Source of the DNA: Gymnothorax reevesii
Taxonomy: Eukaryota > Chordata > Actinopteri > Anguilliformes > Muraenidae
Direction of reading: 5' to 3'
Assembly (NCBI GenBank): GCA_029721435.1
Contig: CM056573.1
Location: 149,627,947-149,691,946, forward strand
Length of the DNA: 64,000 bases
The notes beneath the pieces are model-generated. The model saw only the letters and a program-made list of their open reading frames with translations, had not been told where the DNA came from and did no database searches. Numbering within the stretch: position 1 is the stretch's first letter; each line of letters opens with the position of its first letter. Positions 1 through 9,371 of the stretch are shown in pieces. The position numbers were made by a program, and so were the translations under genes.

Positions 1-316
1 CGACCATAATTTTGTCCGGGCCAGTACTCGGCAACTGATGATCGCAGCTTCACCAAATTTGGTCTGATAACTCATTATGAAACATAAATGTGCAAGTCAG
101 GTTTTTTGCTGGATTTTACCTTTGACCATAGCGCTTTGACCTTCACCTCGGAAATCTTGCCCGGGTCAGTACTCGGCAACTAATTATCGCAGCTTTACCA
201 AATTTGTAATGGCAACTCACTGTGACATGTTGATGTGCAACGTCATGTTTTTTGCTGGATTCCACCGTTTGACCTTAGCGCTGTGACCTTGAGGCAGGAA
301 ATCTTGTCCGGGCCTT
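1..316. repeat. Divergent tandem repeat, about 146-bp unit
   Basis: Two full units and the start of a third are seen. The phrase tgtccgggccagtactcgg starts near 13, recurs near 158 (as tgcccgggtcag...) and its first half recurs at 305. Each unit continues with a gcagctt-accaaattt segment and a gtgcaa-gtca-gttttttgctgg segment. The same core order (tgtccgggcc, then agcttcaccaaa, then atgtgca) is found in the tandem array at 15160-15747, so the two loci look related. The array is cut by the window start. Confidence 0.7.
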
Positions 317-929
317 GGGGTATTCAGCAACACGTTATGTATAAAACATTGCGTAATATACACAATATTAAAACCATCACTAATTGTTCAAGATGGGTAT
401 TATATAGCATTTTATCACATTAAAAAAACAGCTGAATTTCATGTGTTTAGCTCTTTAATTACCACTACAATTGTTTTGTTTGGAAATATAGCTGAGCTTT
501 TGTTGTACTGGTGAATATGAATCTTTTATCAAATTGCTGGTGTGTTTGACTGTTGGATGTCAGATCACTGATGGCAAAGCAGACAATGTGGATTTTCAGT
601 GTTTCATTGGGAGCTTTTTAGTTTATTGTATTTTTTACCTCTTGCCATAAAAGAGCTATTGGACATTTTGATCTGTTCATGGGATATTGGTAGATTCCAT
701 GAGTGTTTAGATGTGTATGATTAAGTATTTATGATTCTGTTCGGCTTTGTCAAAAAATTACCAAAAACATATTTTGTAACACTTAAGGGACTGTTCTTTT
801 GATTGCAGTTCACCTTAGACAAAGGTTGTCTTTCACTTTGAGATATGGTTTCTGGTAATATTGGCTGTGAGGCAGCAGCTCAACATTAATAACGGCATCT
901 TTATAATAAGACATCATTTTCTCGTTTAG
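317..929. other. Noncoding stretch, probably an intron
   Basis: No open frame or known repeat is recognised. It ends in a pyrimidine-rich tract and AG (928-929) directly before the open exon at 930, so it is most simply the last intron of the gene whose 3' exon follows. Confidence 0.4.
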
Positions 930-1538
930 GCATTCCAGTGGAATCAAAGTGTGATTGTGGATTTGACAGAGGATCCTTCGAAAGAATTCATTCAGACCAA
1001 CTCCCCGCCATTAGTTATAGATTTTCTGCCTTCGCCGTCATCACCAGCAAACACATTCTTGTCTTCTGCTTGGGGTGTGCAGGAAAGGGAGCCGATAACT
1101 CAAAATGAATCATTTTGGAATAGATCAGACCAAGGGTTTGTTGCAGGAGAACATATACCTTACATTGGGCATAGGCCAGAGATGTGGTCTTATAGCCAGG
1201 AAAAAAACTTTGATGATGAGAAGTCAATAGAGTATTCTTCCTTTCAAATGGAGGGATCCTCAGGTGATGTCGCTCTTTGGCCCCAACAGCCAACTGGCAT
1301 TAAGAGAACCTTCACTGCCAGTTCCCCGCCTCCTGTTTTCCATCCCTTTGGTCATATTCATCTTAAAGCTTACAGTTCCCTTCACCAGCCCCCTCCTAGT
1401 CTACGGTCTGGGAGCTCTAACAAGATAAGTTACCCCCATGCACATTTTCCAGAGAGGGCAATTTCTCCCCAGCTTCCCCTCAGACCCCCCTGTCTCAGCC
1501 CTGATGTCTGGTCCTTCCCCAGGATGAGGCTCTACTGA
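930..1538 (+). CDS. 3'-terminal coding exon of an unrecognised gene with a SUMO-interacting-type motif
   Basis: The frame is open from the splice acceptor (AG at 928-929) to a TGA at 1536-1538, giving 202 codons if the exon enters in phase 0. No start codon is needed because this looks like an internal-to-last exon. Near its start the residues VIVDLTEDP form a textbook hydrophobic-acidic SUMO-interacting motif, and LVIDFLPSP follows about 25 residues later. The remainder is low in predicted structure and rich in Ser, Pro, His and aromatic residues, including a PPPV and a PPPS run. The stop is followed after 48 bases by AATAAA. I do not recognise the family. Seen: frame, acceptor, motif, poly(A) signal. 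Inferred: a nuclear SUMO-binding protein C-terminus. Upstream exons must lie before this window or in 1-929 and were not found. Confidence 0.6.
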   Translation, partial: AFQWNQSVIVDLTEDPSKEFIQTNSPPLVIDFLPSPSSPANTFLSSAWGVQEREPITQNESFWNRSDQGFVAGEHIPYIGHRPEMWSYSQEKNFDDEKSIEYSSFQMEGSSGDVALWPQQPTGIKRTFTASSPPPVFHPFGHIHLKAYSSLHQPPPSLRSGSSNKISYPHAHFPERAISPQLPLRPPCLSPDVWSFPRMRLY

Positions 1539-1585
1539 TTCACTCTGCTTAGTTTTACTCACAGAAGTGGAAAAGAAACATACAC

Positions 1586-1591
1586 AATAAA
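1586..1591 (+). promoter_or_regulatory. Poly(A) signal AATAAA
   Basis: Canonical hexamer 48 bases after the stop of the 930-1538 exon, followed by a T/G-rich stretch (about 1600-1632). It supports that exon being terminal. Confidence 0.6.
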
Positions 1592-1676
1592 TGCATGCTG
1601 CACTGTTTCCTTCTGTCTAACTTTATTTGGTTTGCCTTAATAAATTCCATATAAATGCCATATATATATATATTTA

Positions 1677-2580
1677 CACTACCGCTCAAAAGTTTGGGAT
1701 CACTAGCAAATTTCTTTGTTTTCCAAAAGAAATGCATTTTCATGCATTTCACAAACATTTTTTGTCCATTTCACAAACATTTTTATCCATTTCACAAACG
1801 ATTAAAATTAATCAGATGATTTTCAATGAATGATCTACATTTTTGCATAGAGGCGTATTATCAGCAAATGTCAGTCCCCTGCATCAATCTCCTGGTGTGG
1901 CTGCTAATCCAAGTTAAGCATTTTATAAGGCCAATTGATTATTAGAAAACCCTTCTGCTAATGTGTTGCACAGCTGAAAACCGATGAACTAATAAGGGAG
2001 TGCAAAAGGGAGCATGGCATTCTTGAGGTTGGTTTTGTACCTGAAGCATTAGCAGTTGTTTGTTTGTTTACAGGCTCAAAATGGCCAGAAAGAAAGAACT
2101 TCCTTTAGCGACCCGTCAGTTTATTGTTGTGCTTAGAAAAGAAGGCTATTCAATGCGAGAAACTAAAAACTTAAATCTCTTACCATGCTGTCAACTACTC
2201 CCTTCAGAGAGCTGCACAAACTGGCACTAACAAGGAAAGAAAAAAGGAGTGGGAGGCCCCGATGCACAACTGTGCAAGAAGACAAAATATCTGAGAGTGT
2301 AGTTTAAGACAAAGACGCCTCACAGGTTGTCAACTAGCAGCTGCGCTATATAGTTCCCGTCAAACACCAGTTTCAGTATCAACAGAAAAAGGTGTTTCTT
2401 TTTTTGATGAAGGCAAAGTTTGAAGTACATATTCAGCATTTTCTGTTAAAATCATTACTTCTAACTCAGACAATGTCAGCATGTCCTGTTCGTTTGCTAT
2501 ATTTCCTATTCAGACTAATTTCATGTGTGTTTCCATGGAAAACAAGAAAATTTCCAAGTGATCCCAAACTTTTGAACGGT

Positions 2581-2584
<4 letters not shown>
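1677..2584 (+). mobile_element. Tc1-like transposon, internally deleted
   Basis: Terminal inverted repeats start cactaccgctcaaaagtttg at 1677 and end with the complement at 2584; a TA precedes the left end (1675-1676). A transposase start (MARKKELPLATRQFIVV) is read from 2081 with the helix-turn-helix region, but stops and frameshifts follow and the catalytic half is missing. At about 0.9 kb it is shorter than the usual 1.3-1.6 kb. The right end runs into a TG/TA microsatellite, so the right target TA cannot be placed. Confidence 0.85.

Positions 2585-2640
<56 letters not shown>
2583..2640. repeat. (TG)n(TA)n microsatellite
   Basis: A TG run of about 7 units followed by an uninterrupted TA run of about 20 units, abutting the right end of the Tc1-like element. 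Confidence 0.95.
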
Positions 2641-2642
<2 letters not shown>

Positions 2643-2947
2643 CTGTGCAGCATGTACTGCACAATAAATATATAAAAATGTGCGCCTGTCTGATTAATGT
2701 CCTTGAAATGTGCAGTATGAACATGGAATAAACACAGTAAAAAAAAAATGCATAACTCCCATAGAGGTCTAAAGCTTACAAATTCTGATTAGAACTGCAT
2801 TTTATTTCGTCAGAGCCAAAAAGTGCATGGGATGCATTTGTCCAGTGATGCAAGTCTTTATTTACAGTAACTGAAACTGCATATTTTACCCCATAGTTTT
2901 CACTGATGAAGTGCATGGAACTAATACTAAAGGTTTTAAACCTGTCG
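2641..2947. other. No gene seen
   Basis: AT-rich sequence with short A runs. No supported gene. An antisense open frame crossing 2776-3186 has no recognisable domain. Confidence 0.4.
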
Positions 2948-3885
2948 GTACAGTGTAGGGATGTTATGCTCGATGCAGACGGCTCGACGCAGGATCGATC
3001 TTTCAAAGCAGAAGTATCTCGGCAGAGTCGGCAATATGTTTCGATGCCTCGCTTCACAATGCAAAAAACCATGTGACTCTCCAAATAAAGCGTCATTACG
3101 TCACACGGGTATCGGCAACGTGTCACTCGGGTTTTGAATCCAGGGCGGGATTTTTGGAGAAGACCCATTAAAATACTGGTACTCAAGGACAGCAGTCTAT
3201 CCCTATCTTAACAAGCTTGCCCACAGATATCTTCATATGCCAGCAACTTCTGTGCTGTGTGAAAGGGTCTTCTCCAATGCTGGAGAGGTAGTAACAAAGA
3301 AGAGAAACAGACTGAAGTCTAACTCAGCTGAAATGATCTTGTTTTTAAATAAAAAATCTTTGATCCCTGTTAATTCCCTTGCAAAAACATATCTCTATTA
3401 CATACAGTATTTTATGATGGCACAATCACATTATAACTCAAGTATGTTATTATCTTGAAAAGAAAAAAAAAAAAAACAGTCAAAAATTTCAAGGTGCTCA
3501 TAGAACCTTTATTGTTAAACCTACATAACAGTGCCTGTTTCATGACACGTTGTCCTTTGTTGCAGTGCTCCCCAACTCTCTCCTGGAGGCCCACCTGTCC
3601 GGCATGTTTTAGATCTCTCCCTGCTCCAGCACAGGTGATTCACATGATCAGGCGTCATCAATCAGCTTTAGGGGGTGATTAACGAGCGGGCCTCCAGGAG
3701 CGGGTTGGGGATCACTGCTTTATTGTTCCCCGCAAATGCTATGTTGAAAATTGGCCAGCAGGTGTCGCCATTTTTGATTGTATCAAATACTTCGCAACCC
3801 AGAACCGTTTAACACAATTGCTTCATAATTGATTCAGTCGTTCATAAAGCTTTGGTTTCTCCATCACTAGTGCAGTGTAACCTCC
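2948..3885 (+). pseudogene. hAT transposon relic with transposase C-terminus
   Basis: At 3183-3353 the translated frame shows the hAT dimerisation (hATC) signature: YPYLNKLAHRYLHMPATS, then ERVFSNAGEVVTKKRNRL, then FLNK. This is the far C-terminus of a hAT-type transposase; the catalytic part is absent. The sequence at 2948 (cagtgtagggatgtt) could be a terminal repeat, and gcagtg near 3875 could be the other end, but the ends are not clearly complementary. A small MITE sits inside (3563-3717). Outer limits are uncertain; the hATC core is secure. Confidence 0.6.
3563..3717. mobile_element. Small hAT-type MITE (155 bp) with 8-bp target duplication
   Basis: Inverted ends cagtgctccccaac (left) and the complement of gttggggatcactg (right), continuing inward through ctcctggaggccc. 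Flanked by ctttgttg (3555-3562) and ctttattg (3718-3725), 7 of 8 identical, as expected of hAT. Noncoding. Confidence 0.85.
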
Positions 3886-4400
3886 CTGTCACAGGAAAGG
3901 CCATGCACATTATCTAGATGTAGTGAGCGAAAACATTGCGATGGTATCTAATAAAATGATATGGCGGAACTGCAGTCTTCATTCACCTTGTTTTAAAAAA
4001 ATAATTTTGTTCTTTATACCAAGATGCTGTACCATTAGATGTAAATTACAGAAACTATATTTCTCCTGGCTTCCTTTTTCTTGGCATATGCCACATTAAA
4101 AATGTGTCGGAAAGCAGAGCTACAGAATAGACTGCATTGTAATAAAATAGCCATTAGGCTTTAAACAAGCAAAAAGTAAACCTAGTGTAAAAATACATTT
4201 GATTTTGTATGAAGATAATTCATAAAAAATCCAATTATGCTTAGAAGACTAGACCAACAACGTTCATGCTTTTTAAGTTGCTAGTGATTTTCATTTTAAT
4301 TAATTTACGGCAATTGAGTCAACCAAAGGCTGACAAGCAGATGTTTTAGACAAGGTAATTAATATTGCTTTTTGAGCTGAGAGTGTTAGAAGAAGTCCTC
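3886..4400. other. Intergenic, no gene seen
   Basis: AT-rich sequence downstream of the Toll-like receptor gene. No recognisable repeat or open frame of note. Confidence 0.4.
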
Positions 4401-4406
4401 TTTATT
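4401..4406 (-). promoter_or_regulatory. Likely poly(A) signal for the Toll-like receptor
   Basis: TTTATT on the + strand gives AATAAA on the - strand, about 120 bases beyond the receptor stop codon. Confidence 0.45.
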
Positions 4407-4524
4407 CTTACAATGCTGGTAAGACTCACGCTATGGTGCACATGAGGGAAAGACTTAAATTCCAGAGTTAATGTCGCCACATGGACCATTATTGGTATGA
4501 AATTCCATACATAGATTTTTATCA

Positions 4525-7458
4525 TTATGGCTTTAAGTTGCAAGTCACATCAGAAAGTGGTTTTGGATCAGAGAAACAGTCCCCCACTCCCTCTCCCTCA
4601 ACCCCTTCTTGGTTGCTGTCATTGGTACTTCTCAGTGCTCTCCGCAACTGATTCCAGAAAATTTCTTGCGCGTGCACGGGGTCGGCGCAGTCATGCCCGG
4701 GCCACAGGAGGTAAGTCTTTTTAAGCATGACTTTCCGCATGCGGTGATAGACCGACAGCTGCCTCTCCGGTATGGGCTCCAGGAAGATCAATAGCAGCAC
4801 ATCTCGGAGTTCATGGAAGAGACGGTAGCTTGCCAGCTGGATCTCCATGGAGCACCACTCGCTGTTTAGGTAGCGCTGACTCACCACACAGATTGTCTTG
4901 CGGCTCCCATACACTGCTGCCACTATGTTGTCAACAATATACCGCCCTGGTTCAAAGTCACGATGGTGGAGGCAGAGCCGGAACGGTGATCCTCCTCCCT
5001 CCAGCTTTGGGAGAAGCTGTTCCAGCACCCATTTCTCATCAGCAGAGTTGTATGAGATGAAGGCATCATATTGGCACTCTTCCTCCTCTTCCCGCAAACG
5101 CTGCCAGTGCTCACTGAACCAGGAACGGAAGACATAGTAACTGTATTTTAGCTTCCAGTAGAACTTATCATAAAGCAAAGGGATTGTAGACAGCAGAAGA
5201 ACTACAGTGCTTGTGGTGGCAAAAAGGTAAATGCCTATGTCCAAGTAACAGACTCTGGTGTCGAACTTGTAAAAGTGAGTGCCTGTGTCAGCACACATGA
5301 GATCGTAATGGTACACGACTTGGACTTGGTGGTTATTGTTGGTCCAGTTCTGAAGCCAGCTGTTGGGACAGGTGCAACTGATGGGGTTACGGCGCAAGTC
5401 AATATAATGCAGATTGGTTAGCTCTTTCAGGACATCAGCATCCACAGTCTGCAGGGCATTTTTTGGGAGCATCAACATTCTCAACTCGGTTAGATTACCA
5501 AAAATCTCAGCTGACAATGATTGTATCCCCATGTTCTCTGCATTAAGGCGCTTTAGTCTGCGTTGGTTTTTGAAGATCCCAACAGGGAGCTGCTTTACAC
5601 CATCATAGCTGTCATCCAAGGAGAGGAACTCCAAGCTGCCCAAATCATCAAATATATCTGAATGAAGTGTGGAAATTTTGTTGTTTCCAAGGGACAATGA
5701 TGTAAGGTTATGAAGTCCTCTGAAAAAACCATTTGGCAGCACTGTGATTCCATATGGCAGCTGCCCATTCATCTTGAGGTCTTTTAAATGTGTCAAATTG
5801 ACAAAAGGGGATAGACTACGCCTGCTCAGGTACCTGATAAAATTCCCCTTCAAGTCTAATACTTGAAGTGTGGCTCCTAGCCTCCCAAACTGACAACTGT
5901 CCATTTTTGCTAGGTAATTACCATCCAGGTAGAGATTTGCAAGATTGTGTAGCCCAGCAAAGGCCTCCTGGTCAATTTGAGTAATCTTGTTCCCACCCAG
6001 ATCCAGAATGTGCAGGAGGTTGAGTGAATGAAATGTTCTATTGAAAATGACAGAGATGCGATTGTTTCTTAGGTTGAGCGTTTTCAGACTGCTTAAATCT
6101 GAAAAGGTGTTCTCATAAAGGTCTGTCAGGAGGTTGTTATCTAGACGGAGGATGGAGAGATGAATCAGGTTTTTTAATGCTTTGGGATCCAGATAGGCAA
6201 TATTATTTATACTGAGATCAAGTTTGATTAATCTGGGAGTTTGACGGAAAGCAAAAGAATATACATCGCGGATGCGATTGTAGCGCAAGCTTAGACTAAT
6301 CAAGTTGGGGAAATATATTTTTTTCTGATCATGGCAGGATTTAATGTGAGACAGTTTGTTATGCTCCAAAATTATGCTTTCTAAGTAATTCTGCCCCCTC
6401 ATGAATCCTAGGCAGGTTACATTCTTTAGATTATTGTGGGACAGGTCCAAAGTACGATTTATTAAAGGACAGTGTTTGAAGGTTCCATCAGTCAGATTCA
6501 CAATATTATTCCCCTGGAGGGTCAGTTTCTGCAATTTCCTTTGTTTCTTTCTTATCAGTATACATAGTCTCACTAGCGTGGAACTGCTATTCAGAACCAT
6601 GCCTGAGAAGTCCACATTGCCTGGTGTCACGTTGCTCAAACTGAAGAGTGCAAGGACTGAGACTTTAGTGCCATACAATTTCAGATAAGAAATGGCCCTT
6701 AGGTCCAAGCCCATGAATGAATTTGTTTGCAGCTTCTGGTTGTTTGAAAGGTCTAAAAAATGGATCCTGCTGAGTAATGTATTATTACATGCTAAAGTGT
6801 ATATATGGTTTTTGCAAAGGCGGAGAGTATGAAGGGATGGAGGTAGGCTAAATTTATGTTGAAGTGAATTAAGGTTGTTATGACAAAGATCCAATTCCTG
6901 TAAACTTTGCAAGGGAGCTACAGCTTGGACAATCTCTGAAAAATTACTCAAGGAGTTCACCCGAAAGCTTAATTTTTGCAGTTGTTGAAGTTCCCAAAAA
7001 ACTTTTGGTTGGAAGCTCTCCAGCGAATTTTGTCCCAGCACAAGCTCAGTGAGATTTTTCAGACCACTAAATGCTAATGGCTCAATTTTCTCAATCTTGT
7101 TACTGGAGAGATTCAGAGTTTCCAATGCAGTCAAATTCAGGAATGTGTGACTTCTCACTTTTTTCAGGTGGTTGCAGTCAATTCTTAGAATCTTGAGATT
7201 CCAGAGGTGAGACAGGGCCCTGGGGGGTACAGATAAAATTCGGTTATGGGAGATGTTGAGAGATGTGGCCCTACTTGGAAGGTCTTGTACAAGTGCAGAA
7301 ATATTTATCTGCCCTCGATTTATGCAATTGAAGCATGTACGGTCAGTTGGGCTCTCTATACAGTTTTGAAAGCTGTAAGCAGCTGTTAATAGCAAAAGCT
7401 GAATAATTTCGCTAGAAATTATTGCCACAACCAGCGCTATGCTTGCAGATCTCTTCAT
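4525..7458 (-). CDS. Toll-like receptor, TLR11 subfamily (TLR13/TLR22/TLR23-like), complete single exon
   Basis: An uninterrupted 977-residue frame from ATG (7456-7458) to TAA (4525-4527). A hydrophobic signal peptide covers about residues 1-29. Cysteines follow (CIESPTDRTCFNC), then more than twenty leucine-rich repeats to about 690 with many N-glycosylation sequons. A C-terminal cap has cysteines at about 695, 697, 722 and 737. One membrane helix lies at about 738-763, then an acidic REEEEEC stretch and a TIR domain at about 797-945. TIR box 1 is YDAFISY, box 2 (BB loop) is RDFEPG with the key proline, and box 3 has FW near 934. The length and intronless frame fit fish and mouse TLR13-type receptors (about 950-1000 residues). 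Family knowledge: these sense microbial nucleic acid, often in endosomes or at the surface, and signal through TIR adaptors. TLR13, 22 and 23 cannot be separated by eye. The gene looks functional. Confidence 0.95.
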   Translation of the reverse strand: MKRSASIALVVAIISSEIIQLLLLTAAYSFQNCIESPTDRTCFNCINRGQINISALVQDLPSRATSLNISHNRILSVPPRALSHLWNLKILRIDCNHLKKVRSHTFLNLTALETLNLSSNKIEKIEPLAFSGLKNLTELVLGQNSLESFQPKVFWELQQLQKLSFRVNSLSNFSEIVQAVAPLQSLQELDLCHNNLNSLQHKFSLPPSLHTLRLCKNHIYTLACNNTLLSRIHFLDLSNNQKLQTNSFMGLDLRAISYLKLYGTKVSVLALFSLSNVTPGNVDFSGMVLNSSSTLVRLCILIRKKQRKLQKLTLQGNNIVNLTDGTFKHCPLINRTLDLSHNNLKNVTCLGFMRGQNYLESIILEHNKLSHIKSCHDQKKIYFPNLISLSLRYNRIRDVYSFAFRQTPRLIKLDLSINNIAYLDPKALKNLIHLSILRLDNNLLTDLYENTFSDLSSLKTLNLRNNRISVIFNRTFHSLNLLHILDLGGNKITQIDQEAFAGLHNLANLYLDGNYLAKMDSCQFGRLGATLQVLDLKGNFIRYLSRRSLSPFVNLTHLKDLKMNGQLPYGITVLPNGFFRGLHNLTSLSLGNNKISTLHSDIFDDLGSLEFLSLDDSYDGVKQLPVGIFKNQRRLKRLNAENMGIQSLSAEIFGNLTELRMLMLPKNALQTVDADVLKELTNLHYIDLRRNPISCTCPNSWLQNWTNNNHQVQVVYHYDLMCADTGTHFYKFDTRVCYLDIGIYLFATTSTVVLLLSTIPLLYDKFYWKLKYSYYVFRSWFSEHWQRLREEEEECQYDAFISYNSADEKWVLEQLLPKLEGGGSPFRLCLHHRDFEPGRYIVDNIVAAVYGSRKTICVVSQRYLNSEWCSMEIQLASYRLFHELRDVLLLIFLEPIPERQLSVYHRMRKVMLKKTYLLWPGHDCADPVHAQEIFWNQLRRALRSTNDSNQEGVEGEGVGDCFSDPKPLSDVTCNLKP

Positions 7459-7595
7459 GTCTTCAAATGTGTTGAATGGGGTTGTTGAATTAATCTGTTG
7501 AATTTGTTGTTCTCTTTTGGATGCTTTCTTTGTTGGAGGAATTTTTATGTTCCTTCTTGGTTATGTCGTGAACACATTCTTCTAAGGTTGAGGTA

Positions 7596-7597
7596 CT
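7596..7597 (-). other. Candidate splice acceptor in the Toll-like receptor 5' UTR
   Basis: On the - strand a T-rich tract of about 20 bases ends in actgttag, leaving a 5' UTR of about 137 bases before the receptor ATG. This would fit a separate upstream noncoding exon, but no such exon was identified. Confidence 0.3.
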
Positions 7598-7603
7598 AAC
7601 AGT

Positions 7604-7900
7604 AAAAAAAAAGTAAAAAAAATTCATCAAAATTTGTCAATTTTTGGAGAGCAAAAATGTAAAAAAGCATTATTCCCACCAGGGAACAAAACACATGGTT
7701 CTTCAGGCAAGTATCTTGAGGATACAATGGTATAGAGCTGAAAAAGAAACAAAATTATATTACTTGATTGTTAACAAACTCTATATCAGATTCAACCATT
7801 TGTTTATTTATAGGTATGCTCCTTTAGTGCTTATTTCTTAGGTTTTCTTCATTTTTACACCCAATAAGTTTCTCAGGTGAAGTATCCTCAGCAGTGGAAT
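7604..7900. other. Upstream flank of the Toll-like receptor, no gene seen
   Basis: AT-rich sequence with no supported feature. Confidence 0.3.
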
Positions 7901-8550
7901 ATAAAGTCAGGTCCATAAATATTGGCAAAAGTAGTATACATGCGAAGTTCAAAATTTGTAGGGCTACTCTTGAGCTACTGTCATCCAATCTACTGTTCAG
8001 TACTGAAGTATTTGGGCAATGAACTAATGTTTGTATTTTGCCCTTGTAGACCCCCACAATTGATCCGAAATGAAACCATCAAGATGTGATTGAAGTAGCT
8101 TTCAGCTTTAATTCACAGCCTTTCACAAAAATCGCATATTAATCTTCTAGGAGTTACAACCATTTTTATAAATCATTCTCCACTTCCAGGGGCTAAAAGG
8201 TAATTGGGCAAATTAACTCAGTTATAAATATAAGGTTAATTTTTAATCCATATTTGAAAATGCTTTTCAGCCAATGACTGCCTTAAGTCTTGAACCCATG
8301 GACGTTAACGAACGCTGAGTGTCATCCCTTGAGTTGCTTTGCCAGGCATTTACTGCAGCCACCTTTTTTACGGCTTGTTTGCTTGTCTTTCTGCACTCAG
8401 TTTTGTCTTCACTTAGTGAAAAGCTTGCTCAGTTGGGTTGATGTCGGGTGACTGACTTCATCGAAGATTATTCAATTGTTTTCCTTGAAGCTCTTAAGTT
8501 GCTTTTGCAGCATGTTTTGGGACATTATCCTTCTGTATTGTGGGGTTTTT
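7901..8550 (-). mobile_element. Tc1-like transposon fragment
   Basis: The left edge caggtccataaatattggc matches the end of a common fish Tc1 family. Antisense transposase code is then recognisable: the segment around 8270-8450 corresponds to the end of the protein (reading back through the phrases meaning GS-RLQAVID and GKALAKQ). The middle is rearranged and the right end is missing after about 8550. No intact frame. Confidence 0.7.
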
Positions 8551-8824
8551 GCTCAGTTTTTTTTTTCACTGGAGGTATAAAAACCAAGAAATGGCAGAAT
8601 ATTTTGTTACCTGCCCCCGATGCTGAGGTTGTGGGGGCTGCCGAGGGAGCTCCTAGGTTTTCAGCAATTTAAAGAGTCTTTTGACATGTCTCATGGCACC
8701 ATTTTTAATGTTTAAAGAAGCATTTTACAATGTTTTACACCAAATAGCTGTTGGCATTACGTTTGTAATGAGTTTCCTTGATCTGCGCAATACATTTGTG
8801 CCAATGAAGTATTATGTGTAGAAC
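8551..8824. other. No gene seen
   Basis: Sequence between the Tc1 fragment and the L2 insertion. The part before about 8700 may be more decayed transposon. Confidence 0.3.
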
Positions 8825-8841
8825 CTGAATATTTGGTTGAT

Positions 8842-9354
8842 TTCAATTCAATTTCAATTCAATTCAATTTATTTTGTATAGCGCTTTTCACAGAGACTGT
8901 CACAAAGATGCTTTACAGTAAGAGTTTAAAGAAATAAAAAGGCAGTGCCCAGCCTATTCCCCACTACAGCAAATGAGGCAAAAAACTCCCAGTAGGGAAA
9001 AAAATCCTCCAACAGTGGTGAGAAAAAACTCCCCAGTGGGAAGAAATCTCAGGAGGAACCCGGCCATAGTGGGGGAGCCCATCCTCCGCGGGCTAGCTAA
9101 TTAAGAACAAAAAAGTAAAATGGAGTGAACGACAGAGGAGTTCCATTTAAGTCCATCTAAACAGTGGCAACGGTAGCTTTAGAAAGTGGCAAGTCGAGGA
9201 TGGTGCAGGACTGGACCAGGGCCAAACCAGATCGGATCAGGACAGCAGGACGGCAGCAGCCAGCGCTCATGGTGAGGGACAGGGCTCATTTAACTCACAA
9301 CAGATATGTCAAAAATAATATTGTTGGAACACATGCTCATTACGCATGTAAAAT
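8842..9354 (-). mobile_element. L2-type LINE 3' tail, 5'-truncated, with 17-bp target duplication
   Basis: Read on the - strand this is a LINE 3' UTR ending in a gcgctatacaaaataaattg stretch and an attgaattgaatt tail. The same order of phrases (gatgggct-ccccac, cctgagatttctt, aaagcgtctttgtgacag, aaaagcgc-atacaa) closes the L2-like LINE at 60663-62400. It is flanked by ctgaatatttggttgat (8825-8841) and ctgaatgtttggttgat (9355-9371), 16 of 17 identical, which marks the insertion limits. No coding sequence remains. Confidence 0.8.
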
Positions 9355-9371
9355 CTGAATGTTTGGTTGAT

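Noticed and set aside
2521..2724. Open frames across TA/TG runs
   Set aside because: Low-complexity artefact of the microsatellite.
2776..3186. 136-codon open frame on the - strand
   Set aside because: It crosses the hAT relic in antisense, has no domain, and the true signal (hATC) is on the + strand just beyond.
6401..6688. + strand frame within the Toll-like receptor
   Set aside because: Shadow of the receptor coding strand.
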